Source: Dictyophora rubrovolvata
Taxonomy: Eukaryota > Basidiomycota > Agaricomycetes > Phallales > Phallaceae
DNA: 64,000 nucleotides
NCBI GenBank assembly: GCA_029959195.1
Contig: CP114118.1
Location: 186,001-250,000, forward strand
Direction of reading: 5' to 3'
Within the stretch, counting starts at the first letter, position 1. The number at the start of each line of letters is the position of its first letter. Below, in pieces: positions 1-11,190 of the stretch. A program made the translations under genes and the position numbers. The notes beneath the pieces are model-generated. The model saw only the letters and a program-made list of their open reading frames with translations, did not search any database and had not been told where the DNA came from.

Positions 1-552
1 GAAGAAACGACAACGAGAATGAAGTGGAAAAGCGAAAAAGAGTGATGTAAGCAAAGGCGCCAGCGGTACGTGTGACAGGGTGTCCAGGGATATCAACATC
101 CATGTTAAAGTATATCATCCTTACGCACATTTTCGTCCCTGTTTACAGTTGGTGGAGAGCCTAAATACGTCAACGGGACAGCATTGCCAGGGTCACCGGT
201 AGGTCTTGAATCTTGATGAACCCTAAGAAATACGATATGCCTGAAAAGTTTTATTTCTTTGATTACACTGGCAGAACAAATTTCATCCGAATACCTACAT
301 CTCGGAACTCTTAGGCTTCTCCCTCCCAGATTGTTATGTTCTCACAGACTGGGACATGTTTGAAGTTAGAATTGCGGAACAACGTCATCATCAGAACAGG
401 TGAAAGAGAATACTCAGGTCTTTCAATTAGACAACTGAATCCCGAAAGATAGGGGGCGCTATATCTGTTGCAAAAAGTATTTAAACCGCTTCCAAACAGC
501 CTATCTCCTCACTCATTCAACCGACGTTTTCCCTCAAACCTCAGACATCAAC
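1..552. other. Upstream non-coding stretch
   Basis: No coding region is supported here. The last 80 bases hold the likely core promoter of the micro-exon gene that starts at 553; the rest shows nothing recognisable. Confidence 0.5.
476..487 (+). promoter_or_regulatory. TATA-like box of micro-exon gene
   Basis: The string AGTATTTAAACC lies 66-77 bases before the ATG at 553. A pyrimidine-rich leader follows. The spacing matches that of the TTTAAATA boxes in front of the aspartic peptidase genes further along the window. Confidence 0.4.
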
Positions 553-1408
553 ATGCAATTCAAATCTGCTTTCTTTGTTACTCTTTTCTCAGTTCTCCTG
601 CTGTCTGTTGTTGCTTCCCCCGGTACGAATCTTACCAGTTTTGGATTTGTTGTACACTTGCTCAATGAATTTAAAAATTCGTTCATAGTTCCGGAGAATG
701 GTGAGTTATTTAACTAGTGGCTCAAGCGTTCTCCATTTTCTTAATTACTTCTCCTAGACTTTGTATCAAATGGTACGCTTAATTCACTGATGAATGCTTT
801 CATCATCCATGATATATGATACTTAGCTAATCCTTCAGTACCCGCTGACGTCGAAGGTGGTGAGTATATTGACACCTATGACAGACGAAAAAACCAAATG
901 CTCACATTGTTTAGAAAACATTGGTGAGATGATAGAACACTGAGCAAATCAAAATGATATTCAATCGTTCTCCCAGTTTCCGATAATCTCAAACGCGGCG
1001 GGCGTAAGTATACTGACCTCTAACGTGTGTCAGAATTCATGTACTTATGTTACTTAGTTTTTACTTTCCCACTGTTAAACGATGGCGGCGGTGAGTCCGA
1101 CAGTTCTAAGAAGGTTTGTTTGATCTAACCATTATTCCAATTGAACTAATTATAGGTAAGTAAAACGTTAGAGATCTACGGAATACATCATTCTGATTCC
1201 GTTTGATGATCCCGTACTTACCGGTAGATAGTAAGTAGTTTATCTTGACCATTGGTTTTGGCTACTGATTTTCACGTAACATTCCCCAGAATTCGTGAGT
1301 GCTCAGTTCATGTCATTTTTAGCTGGCTTATTAAATCACATACGTATACTATTCAGTAATGTTTTGACCTCAAAACCTCGAGTTCCCCGGTCAAATCTCC
1401 TGGAGTAG
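553..1408 (+). CDS. Small secreted protein made of micro-exons
   Basis: I do not recognise the family. Exon 1 (553-700) encodes a clear signal peptide (MQFKSAFFVTLFSVLLLSVV, then an AS-P cleavage region) and a short mature start ending VPEN. It is followed by candidate exons at 758-772, 839-859, 915-923, 977-1003 and 1058-1090, of 15, 21, 9, 27 and 33 nt. Each is flanked by AG and GT and all are in phase 1, so each can be skipped without changing frame. The introns are about 50-66 nt. A terminal exon from 1290 would run to TAG at 1408. At 1155/1156 an acceptor AG abuts GTAAG with no exon between. The fifth micro-exon encodes DNLKRGG, a possible KEX2-type dibasic site. Total length is about 124 aa. 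The signal-peptide exon is firm; the last exon is least certain. Confidence 0.55.
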
Positions 1409-4156
1409 CACTTCGAAAATTTCTCCTTTCTTTTTGTAATATTGACTGTAGAAGATCTTTGACTTGTATGACTTGTACCAAGTACGAATAAATTATTGAG
1501 CCAATGTTTTACACAAATCGGTCCGGAATAATTCCTATTATGATTCGTGCTATGTAGCCAAGTCGCACACATCCCAGTGGACCCAGCCTTGTAAATAACT
1601 CAAATTATTCTCTCCTTCATATATCTCTTAACAAACCCTTCATATGACCTTTTTAAATCAAGTCTCGATATCGATTTCCGTATTAGATATCAGTATTACG
1701 TATTCGACCACGTCTTTCCAGAACTTTCCGTACTTTTAAGTTCATCGATTAAATCAAGCTATGCACTCGTCATTAATTAGTCACGAGTCATGATCACTAA
1801 TAGGGTCAAAGTTTGCATCATATCTGAATCTTATCTAAATTAAACACCAAACCACCCAAAGTTGCATCCTGCTGCACCGCATTCTGGCGCCCTCCTATCC
1901 GAATTTGTGAACAAAGAAAGAAATCAGTACCTATAGTTATGTACGTTAACTTCAGTAATTCTGGTGTCCCTTCAATACCGATACCGGTGCGGCGGTGCAT
2001 GTAAGTTATCGCCTCGGCCACTGCGGACATGGACAAAATTAGTTCGCGATGATTTGATTTTAGTCCGAGCTTATACACATCCATCTAAGCGGAATCGGTA
2101 CCGAGCTACTCAGCCACAACGCCTTTGTAAAGTAGATCACACCAAATGTGGGTAAGTATAATGTCCACATACTCAATAGGTCCACGTGACTTGGAGCGCT
2201 TCTGAAAAATCGAACCATCTCCCTATTATGCATCATGATGGATAAGGCTACGTTGATGCTACGGCTGCCTTAAAATAATCTCTGCTGAGTAAAACCAGTC
2301 GAGACTGCACCGGACAACCCACGGACGTCGTGGGCAATACATAGAGTTTCGTTGAGTCATCGGAACACGCTCCGATCCTCAGAATTTCGATAATTTGACA
2401 GATAAACAAAAAAGAAAATGTACTGCGAGACGGATTGACAACAACGACGGTAAATATAGTGATAACGGTGATTCTTAATCGATAATCATCCAACGTCCTT
2501 GTTATTGGCGAAATATTCCACTCGCCATTCTTGGTAGACGTATCCTTGATACAAATTTTATTTCTATCATGCGATCAAAATCAACCATTTGCAATAAATA
2601 TTTCTCGGATCGATAGCTGTATACCGAATGTAGACGCACTTGAAAACGTTGATTATTGATTATGTTTTAAAAATGCCGCAAATCACAACAATTATGGACC
2701 CACGTGTATACTGCCAGTGTGATCGCGTGTGGACATCTGTCGGAAGATTAAAGTGGAGTGTCGGAAGATTAAATGCCGTAATTAAGTGCCACACTTTGCC
2801 GACAGATCGAGTTTACCTTACCGTCAGTGCCGAAAGTTCGAGTTGTCAGGAGCATTAAAACATCCGTGTACGAAGATCCGCCGGATGGTTGAGATATAAG
2901 GATGTGGTAAGTATGACTAACTCAAACTACACCGGCGCAGCCTACTTTCCTGGATTGTTGTTTTTGCAGTCGGATTCATTTGAATTCCGAATTCCCGAAG
3001 CTATAATAGGCCTCGACTCTGAACACACTCGTTCATCTGTCATCTAAAGGTTGAGTATAGCGAACAGCTTTGTGTTACAGCTCTGGTAGTGAACGTATTC
3101 CTCCAAATTGATTTGCAGTGTCTACGTCCTAAGTAAAACAACAAAAGCAGTTTGTTCCTTCTTATGTCTCCCGCTGAGTGCTTGAGCGCTCCTTTCACAT
3201 CAACATCGATAAGACCGTGTACAAGGTGGCAGTACGGTTTACCAGGTTTTGTCCTTAATTGACGACTCGAGACTTGAATGAATAATAAACAAGCCCATTT
3301 AGCCAATAGGAAACGATACAGCTATCAAGTTCTACCACAGAATTTGAATCCACTACAAGGATGATTGTTATTTGACTAAGGTTAGATTAGAAGTAGTACG
3401 CCCTGTCGGCTTTATCCACCGCAGTACGTGAGTCGATTGATGACTAGGCTGGTCCTTGAGGTACAGCAATAAGGTAGATCTGCGAACCAAAGGCAGATAC
3501 TAAGAATTCAGAAATTCCAAGCTAGGAATCTGTTTCGGATATTCCGGATATTCATTTCTTTGAAAAAATGAGCGAAAGAGGATCGAAATACGAAATTGAT
3601 CAGACTGTCAGTAACACAGGTAAAAGGTTATAGAATAGGGTATTGCTGAAATCGTACGTGCAAGCTTCAAGAGCTCAACCAAGTGCTTTTCGTCGCTGTC
3701 ACATCCGACTGCAGCTGCGTCGGTCAACTGTTCGAAAGATAGGTCGGACCCCAAAGCCATACAACTCCTGTTCGGTCGGCGCTGTTCTCTTTGTTGTTTT
3801 TCAAGGAACTTGTTTAGCAGGTTCAAACTTGAAATGAGTCAGCGCGCTTTCATAAGCACTGTTAGGTTGAAAAAATTTTCTTTTATTTCTGTCTTGGGAG
3901 ATTACCTTCGTCTCTGAATTCACTGTTTGCCTTTAAACAGAAATACTGATAACTTGGAATGGATAACCTGTGAATATTATTTAAATTCATGGGCATATCA
4001 AGTGAGGGTATAAAACCATGATTCGAGGTGCTACATACCTAACAAAACTTCCTTTTCTACGCAAACCATTTTCACTCTGCCACTTTGACTGTCAACTATT
4101 TTCAACGTAAGTCACCTCTATGCTTGCACCACTGCTTCCTATAACATAGAATTAAG
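1409..4156. other. Gene-free stretch
   Basis: Short ORFs on both strands lack codon structure or recognisable motifs. A short direct repeat of TGTCGGAAGATTAAA occurs at about 2739 and 2760. A TATA-like GTATAAAACC at 4009-4018 and a probable 5'-UTR intron (GTAAGT after 4106 to CATAG before 4150) belong to the cysteine-rich gene at 4157. A 72-codon minus ORF at 3608-3826 could be real, but nothing supports it. Confidence 0.4.
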
Positions 4157-4685
4157 ATGTGCTACTTCATCATCGAATGCAACACTCACTACATGTCGTG
4201 CAACCACGTTTCAGGGGCTGTCAAACACAACGTCTCCTGCGGTAGCCCAAACTGCACCAACAGTAATGCGCATTCCTTATCATGCCAACAAGGAATGCGA
4301 GCACAGTGTGGAACTTGCAGAGGACAAGGCGTCGCGTGCGAACGTCATCACATTTGTCGAGCTATTGGTGAAACCACCTATCGTCCTCGCAATATAGTCC
4401 ATGGATATTGTACTAGCTGTGTCAACTACACCAACCTGTGAGTAATTTTATGTTAGAAAGTCCGAGCAGACAAGTCGGATATTTTTTAGGCAAGGCCGGA
4501 TTTGGAGGACGAGTCTGGAGTGCCACAATCATTACAAGCTCGGTCTTACATGGGCGCCTCGGACTTTCCAGGCTGACGAAAGTTTTTCACAGACGATAAA
4601 GCACGAAGAACCTGCGATGAAACGTAAAGAAACGGAACTGATTTGCTATGAACATAATTTGATGGACACGGAACATACCATGTAA
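4157..4685 (+). CDS. Cysteine-rich protein, copy 1
   Basis: I do not recognise the family. Exon 1 (4157-4437) encodes about 94 aa with roughly 14 cysteines and several histidines, starting MCYFIIEC. It has no signal peptide. Blocks shared with the gene at 8419 are HYMSCNHVSGA, a C-x4-CT pair, NAHS, GMRAQCG-x-CR, RHH-x-C and YR-x-RN. A GTGAGT donor at 4438 and TTTTTTAG acceptor at 4489 give an exon 2 open for 65 codons to TAA at 4685, rich in Glu, Lys and His. The Cys/His spacing suggests a metal-binding or disulfide-rich fold, but no named zinc finger fits. A TATA-like box lies about 140 bp upstream, followed by a likely 5'-UTR intron. Exon 1 is well supported by its paralogue; exon 2 is less sure. 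Confidence 0.65.
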
Positions 4686-5280
4686 TAACGGTCAATGCCG
4701 TTCGCCATTAATCGCCTTGTAATTTCAATCACGGATTGGACTGTAACATTGATTCAACCCAATTAACAATTTGCGCTCACCCCTGAAGTCTTTTAGGACG
4801 TCAAACACATTGAAGCAGAGCCCAGACACGGATGTGGTGAAAAAGCATCTCAAATTACTATCATAACCGATAAGACACATATACATTAGATGATCTATGA
4901 GGCGGTTCAGCGAAAGAAAAAGAATAATATCACACGCAAATCACTCACGAGTGACGGGAGCCTTGTTGAAGTTTCATAGATGTATCTTAGCACAATTTCA
5001 GATGATCCATCAAGAATTAAACCATCCAAACTCAAAAGTGAGATTTGTTCTTCCAGCGTTTTCCATAGTAAAACTAGGCAGAGACTGAGCAGATATCGTG
5101 CACGCCCGTCGTCTGGGAACTGGATGAAAAGATGGAAGCTGCGCAGTTTGAAATGCGAGCTTTATAAAACAGCTGATGTAATTACATAATTACATAAACT
5201 TATTTGAGGCCGCGATCTCTGAAAAAGCTACGCAACACCGAACTCATTTCTTCTCTCCAATATTTCATATCCACTTTTTA
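4686..5280. other. Gene-free stretch upstream of peptidase copy A
   Basis: No gene is seen. The last 60 bases contain ACGCAACACCGAAC, close to ACGCAACGCCGAAC before peptidase copy C, so the promoter region was duplicated along with the gene. Confidence 0.4.
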
Positions 5281-7095
5281 ATGTTTTCATTTTTCGCTGT
5301 TATCTTCCTTCTCAATGCTGTTTTGGCATTACCTTCACCACGTCCTATTCAAATAATAGATGATCTGGTTTCAGTGTCCGATATTCGCCGTATAAATGCA
5401 ACTGAAGGGATGCGTAGAACGCTTGAGGTGCGGGCATAGAGGCAATAAACCTCTCCATGTGTACTAACATAATCCACAAAAAAACAGACCGGTCGTACTC
5501 ATGCTCAACATCTTATTCAAGAGGCGCAACAAAGGGCACGAAAAAAGGGCCTCTCCAATCAATTTGAAGGCTAGACAACAGTTCGTAAACGAGACATTCA
5601 GCATCCCTATCATCTGTAATATAGTAAGCTTATGTGTTTTTAAACGTACTTTTTTAATTTGAATGCCCACCATTTCAGTGTTATGCCTCGGTTGGTATCG
5701 GTACACCCCCTAAGCAATATAACCTTTCCGTGGATACGTAATTACTCGCGATGTTTGCATTGTTGAGCAAATATTGATGTTGTTTTGCTAATGTAGTGGT
5801 TCGTCCAACACCTGGGTTGGATCCCGCAGAACATTCGTTACAACTTCATCCACAGTATAGACCGGCCGAAGTGTATCAGTGAAGTACGGCGCTGACTCTT
5901 TCGTGAGTATTGGCTTCTCTTTCACGAACATGTCTCACTGATTCCGTCAAGTACGGAATTGAAGGTATGTCCCGTCATCTAGGTTCTGCGATTAACAATA
6001 CCCTCCCCAAGTTAATGACACAGTTACCCTGGCACCCAACTTCAAGATGTCGACGGAATTCTTGGCTTTGGTTCGTTACCGGTAAAAGGTTTACATCAAC
6101 CGAACAATATATAGGACTTAGAGATTTGACTCGGAACAGTTTGAGTCCGAATATAAACGGTGTAGTTCCTACCGTGGTTGATGTAAGTTTTCAAAACGGT
6201 TCCAACTTGACCGAAACATAACACTATCACACAGGGTTTGAAAGATCAAGGTTCGAATTATAATCCCATCAGATAATCAACACCAATAACGCAGAAGTTT
6301 TATAAGGTTTCATTGATACCAGCGTTATTGGCATTTCGATTCCTGACGCGTCAGGTTCTGGCGTTGGCAAAATTATTTTAGCGGCATTGACTCAACCTGA
6401 CAATTCACTGAAGAACCCCCATCACTAATGCTCCATCGGCGAGTGGATTCTGGGCCGTAGACGAAAGTATGACGTGCGTAGCCTCGAACAATCATGATTC
6501 ATGACTCTTCCAGTATGAACGGTTTCATAGGTACGGCCCAACCACTATCCTGCCAACCTGGGTGAGACTCATATATGTATATATTATTATTCTGAGAATA
6601 TGTTGTGACTTTGTTTTAAAAAAAGATGTGGGGAGCTCACGACATTTGATTGCTACCGATGCTTTCAAGGCTTATCAGGACGCAACGGCTGCAGATCACC
6701 CCCGAACAGTTTGCAAATTTCGAAAACATGGATATTGCTATCTCAGGGGTTAGTATCACATGTTTTGGTTGAATTTCATTATTCAGTTAGATTATTCTGA
6801 AGGTTATGTATTCTTTGACACTGAATGCCCAAACCTTTCCACCTTCATCTAATGCGGACATTGGTGGCGACCCAGATGGTATTTACTTGATCTAAATAGC
6901 CTTGGGAAAACAGCACCCAAGGCCTTGGTTCAATTATGGGTGTGAATATCCTGTACGCAACATTTATTCGTAATACGTTATTCCAATACTTAAGTTTGCT
7001 TACGCGGGTATTTTAGGTCGCGCTTCTATACTATTTACAACTCTGACGATGACGTTGTTGGCTGGGCTCCTAGCATTTTCACAATTTCTACTTAA
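5281..7095 (+). pseudogene. A1 aspartic peptidase, copy A (decayed)
   Basis: This is a polyporopepsin-like pepsin-family gene by collinearity with the copies at 18530, 27932, 54552 and 61195. It starts with a signal peptide (MFSFFAVIFLLNAVLA), has the propeptide, the first active-site exon (VDT, then GSSNTWVGS) and a recognisable C-terminal lobe ending DDDVVGWAPSIFT. It is a host gene and is broken in several ways. A TAG lies in frame shortly after the first catalytic motif (SSTV then stop, near 5859). About 75 bp is missing between TVTLAP and DGILG around 6030. A frame change near 6415 separates ISIPDASG from APSASGFWAVDE. The second catalytic motif reads DVG instead of DTG (near 6628). The promoter motif still resembles copy C. 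It flanks the cysteine-rich pair. Confidence 0.8.
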
Positions 7096-8418
7096 TTGAT
7101 GATTGATGTCGCAATAATCAAAATATTATATATTTATTTATTGATGTACAAGAGGAGAGCAAGAAAAAGAAAAAACCAGAACACAATTGCACTGACACAT
7201 AAACGCCACATGGACAGCCGACAATTAAGATGAAATTTAGGAACAAAGCTGACTCGATCAACATATCTTCAGGATGCCGAGACGGAAAACAAAGTAAAAG
7301 TCTTTAGACTCAGGTAATTACTAATACTATCATTTATCACTGGTAAAATTGTCTCTGACTCGAATTGCAATCGAATAATAACAAAAAATACAAACCAGCT
7401 TGCTCAAAGAATGTGCTTTGGGCAGATCTTGGCTTCAACTATCTCCATTGGACAAGAAAGTTCGAACTAAATGTGAACTCAAAAGAGTGGGGCACGAATG
7501 CAAAACAATGATATCACATCCTTGGTATTTACATATACTTGCATATAATATCTCAGTTTTCCCGTCGATTCGTGTGTCCCACGATAAAGTGAAACTTTCT
7601 TTAAAACAATGGGAGACGAGCGCTGCATTATGGTGTTCGGGATGACGTTGTACGTGTCGTATTTTGGCAATGCGCATGCTTCTGTTGTGATCCGCCAAAC
7701 GATGGTCCAAAGATGTGCACCAAACATCGCTAAATATAGTCAAATCAAAAGATGTGGCCTTATAAACGTTTTCACAGCATCTAAAGCTACCATGAGTATT
7801 GTATTAAGTCTATGGGTTAACTGGAGGCCAAGATTTTCCCCGATCTCGCATCGATAGTTCTACGAACAAGGGGATATCCTACCATGCAAGATAAAAAACG
7901 GGTTTTAGGTCTTGTCTCGGACATTGGTTTCCTCCATAGAGCGCAGCACAATCTGAAAGGAAAGGAAACGCTATTGATCAAAATATAGTTTGTTGCCAAA
8001 AAGCAGACGGATCATCAACTTGACTGAGTGTCTTCATTGTATTGTTTGCATCCCAGTTACCGAACGGCGCCAAAATTTGTTTAGAAAACATATCCAAGTC
8101 CTGCTCTAATGGTGAATGACAGCACATGCTCCAGCGCTGTTGGCACAATATGTATTTTTGTTTTCAAGACAGCTATACTCCTTCTAACCCGCACAGCTTG
8201 TGGAGATGGACACCTGCTGGAGGTTTTTTGTTTCATGGAATTCGGTATATCCCGATGTTAAGCATGAAAAGCATGAGAAGTATGAGTATAAAACCATGAC
8301 CACAGATACAGCACACACCAAGCAAATTCCTCTTTCGTGTATTTCCTCTCAACCATCAACTTTACTGCAGGCTAACATCTTCGTTTTTGTCATTATACGC
8401 TCTGGCTATTAACCGAAG
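7096..8418. other. Gene-free stretch
   Basis: Overlapping short ORFs on both strands around 7400-7860 are not convincing as genes. A TATA-like GTATAAAACC at 8286-8295 is nearly identical to the one before the first cysteine-rich gene and marks the promoter of the second. Confidence 0.4.
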
Positions 8419-8697
8419 ATGTGCTATCATATTATCGCATGCGATTCTCACTATATGTCTTGCAACCACGTCTCTGGAGCCACCCATTATGACATGCCCT
8501 GCAACAATCCAATTTGCACAGACGGTAACGCACATTCCTCGCCGTGCCATCGAGGAATGCGAGCACAGTGCGGAAATTGCAGGAGGCTAAATGCCGCATG
8601 CGCGCGTCATCACAGTTGTCAACCCATCCACGAAACACAGTATCGCGCTCGCAACGTAATCAACAAGTACTGTGGACCTGATTGTTCCAGATGGTGA
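8419..8697 (+). CDS. Cysteine-rich protein, copy 2
   Basis: This is a paralogue of the gene at 4157, same strand and about 4 kb away. The 92-aa product begins MCYHIIACDSHYMSCNHVSG. It keeps almost every Cys and His of copy 1: CTDGNAHS, GMRAQCGNCR, CARHHSC, YRARNV and a final YCGPDCSRW. No signal peptide is visible. The ORF ends at TGA inside GGTGAGTG, which could also be a splice donor. An acceptor near 8809 would only add one residue (Arg) before a stop, so the protein ends here either way and lacks the Glu/Lys-rich tail predicted for copy 1. The function is unknown; a role in metal binding or nucleic-acid interaction is only a guess. Confidence 0.65.
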   Translation: MCYHIIACDSHYMSCNHVSGATHYDMPCNNPICTDGNAHSSPCHRGMRAQCGNCRRLNAACARHHSCQPIHETQYRARNVINKYCGPDCSRW

Positions 8698-10626
8698 GTG
8701 TTTTGGTATTGGAATTGTTCCAAGTGACAGCTGGGCTTGGACTGTTCTGCTGCCGTCCATGGCAGCGCACCACGCATTGAACAAGTATAATTGATAAAAC
8801 ATTTTGCAGGCGGTAGATCAAACAAACTGATATGAATTAAATGAAATAAAAAAAACCGATGAAAATGGAACTTGCCACTTACCATTGCCTAGATTTTAAA
8901 ACTTGTAACCACGTATTTACATCATAAGACAATTGGACTAATCAGTCGTGCTCATCTTTGAAATAACGTCTAAACTAAACATCAACCCCTTGAAGAGAGG
9001 ATTTTGATTTGCTACTACTATCTGTCGAGATCAATGTTAGCGATGGTAAAATTTTGAACATATGTATACCCACCTGAGACCACATTATTGGCGTAGATGA
9101 GCACTGGAAACCCATCAAACATAGTCTGGACAACCAGAACACCAAGGGAAATGTATACTATAAACAGCATTTCTTCGCTGCACCATCCTGAATCATATAA
9201 AATGCTGAAAGCTCTGGAGCCCAGGTTCTCATGACGCTCGCTGCTCAGTAAAGAGAGAAATGAGTGCTGGAAGAAGACATAATATAGTTGTCACAGCGGC
9301 TTAGAAACTGCTGAAACGATATTAGTAAAAACGAGACAATAAACAAAATAGCACGGGAAGCTCAAACTTCTTCACGAATTTCAAACGACGAGATGAGGTG
9401 AATCCATAGTTGTGTGCGTATGTGTGTATGAATCTGCAGTCCTAAAGGCCGGGCCCTATGCGTCGAGACTGTTACTTGGGCCTTCTCGTTTGTGTTCCTC
9501 TTCCTGTAGCTCCTTGTCTCTGCCAAAGGTGAAATTATCCTAACCTTTTCGCTTCGCATATGGTTTGATCTAGTTTGTCGTGTGGGGTTCATGCGTCGTC
9601 CCGCGTTTGTTCTCGTGCCGGGCCTGTCCTCCTTGCCATTTTTTCTCCCGTTCGAAGACTCCAGATGGTTTTTCAATCGCATTCGGCGCTGCCAGCAGTG
9701 CTTCTCTTGAGGCGGTATTTATCGTATCTCGGGCACTAAAACCATGATTAAAGGTAGGTTATACAGAGACTAGCCGTGTGGATATTTGTGAATCCTTAGG
9801 GCCTTTTGTCTAAAATCATGATTACTGTCACAGGGAAATCAATAATCAATAACCACGTTTAGCGAAGGTCTGGACTAGAGTAATAGACCATTGCGCGTCG
9901 GTGCATCTCGTGTAGCGGGCCATTATTGTTTAGGTTGGTGCGCGGCGTACCAGGGCGATGCATCTCGTGGCGTCGTATTTCCAATTATAGTCTGCTTTTG
10001 GAAGTTTAGCAAAGACTTTGTGATGCGCTAATCAAAATTGACGGGGCAAAAATTAGACACGTGGCAATGCCATGATACGAGCTGTCAGCAGTTAGACAAT
10101 TGGATGATCAATGGTATACGCAGTTTTATCGGCACATGGTCGCCCTGTTCTTGAAACTTGATTAGCGCAACCTTCATGAACGTATCAGTACAGCTTCCAA
10201 TGGTTTATTTAAAGAGTGAACCAACCGAGCTCAAAAGCTGTGGAGGATAAGCTATGCAGTGCACTCACATAGAACTTGTACACGTGAAATCTCGGATTCT
10301 CATAACGGTTTTTCATAACTTCAACTTGGGGTATTATATATTGCTACGTTATGTGATTTTTTTCTTGCTTTCGAGACGTTAAATACCTAATTAATAGGGG
10401 GGGTGCTAGCGGCTCAAAAATCAGCTTTTCATGCTTTCAAATTGATAAGGCTTGAGCAACTTGATACTACAGTGGTATCGACATGAATGTCTTGTCAAGA
10501 TCCCGCCGGAATGATGCTAATATTATAACCGAGATGCAGAAAGAAGCATCTGTAAAATATCTGGCATTCGAGCCGCGCCACTGTCAAGCCCGGATATGGA
10601 TCGAGTAAAGGGGAAAGTGAATATTC
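8698..10626. other. Gene-free stretch
   Basis: No supported gene. A basic 106-codon minus ORF at 9362-9682 has no recognisable motif and was not called. Short repeats of GCATCTCGTG occur near 9902 and 9960. Confidence 0.4.
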
Positions 10627-11052
10627 TCAAAACGCTTCAGCTGCTGTGATGTACAAAACTACAAAAAAGGTTGCGTAAAATATAATAAAAACGCTATTGC
10701 ATATCGCGTTGCTCTCACCATTATTCCCTCTTACAAAACAATCTCCATACCGATTTGTCACTTTCCCATTAACATACTCTTCAGTCTGTTCCAAAGCAAT
10801 GTTCATATAGCCATCCAGACACGATAATACGCCTAACCAAGAGAAGTTAAAAAATGACAAGTGTTAGAAAACGCATGGCCATAACCTCGGAGACGAACCT
10901 CGATAATCAACACCAGAAGTAAGCCTGACAATGACTTTCTTCCCGACAACTCCTTTTAGAAAATCGGTTGGTGAACCGCCTGTATAACTCGATGGAGGAT
11001 GGGGAGGCTGAGACGTTTCTGCGGGTGGAGATGGTGGTGGTGAAGCATCCAT
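10627..11052 (-). CDS. LSM6: U6 snRNA-associated Sm-like protein LSm6
   Basis: LSm6 is a subunit of the heptameric LSm2-8 ring that binds the U6 snRNA 3' end in pre-mRNA splicing and of LSm1-7 in cytoplasmic mRNA decay. Three exons are read: 11052-10899, 10832-10729 and 10658-10627, with phase-1 junctions. Exon 1 gives a Pro/Ser-rich leader, then FLKGVVGKKVIVRLTSGVDY (Sm1 motif). Exon 2 gives LSCLDGYMNIALEQTEEYVN and the Sm2 signature FVRGNN. Exon 3 gives VLYITAAEAF. These blocks are almost identical to LSm6 across eukaryotes. The N-terminal leader of about 28 aa is longer than in yeast but common in basidiomycetes. The gene is divergent from MRH4, with 138 bp between the two starts. Confidence 0.95.
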
Positions 11053-11190
11053 TGGGCGGGTTTTGATTACCTAAGATCGATTATGTAACACGCGCAAAGC
11101 TGGCATTCCGCCTTTTGTGAAAACTTTCGGCGGCGGCGTTCCTGTCCAACACACAACGCAACAGGCAAATAGGTTGTTTTGAATGGGACG
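11053..11190. promoter_or_regulatory. Divergent LSM6/MRH4 promoter
   Basis: Only 138 bp separates the LSM6 start on the minus strand from the MRH4 start on the plus strand. No TATA box is obvious. A GGCGGCGG tract at about 11131-11138 is the main feature. The arrangement implies a shared bidirectional promoter. Confidence 0.5.

Noticed and set aside
3608-3826. 72-codon minus ORF with plausible amino-acid mix
   Set aside because: No signal peptide, domain or convincing splice partners. It could be a real small protein, but the sequence alone does not support it.
7400-7857. Overlapping ORFs on both strands
   Set aside because: Mutually overlapping in several frames with no family resemblance; typical chance ORFs.
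9362-9682. 106-codon basic ORF on the minus strand
   Set aside because: Low-complexity Arg/Thr-rich composition, no splice-extended neighbours, no motif and no conserved paralogue in the window.
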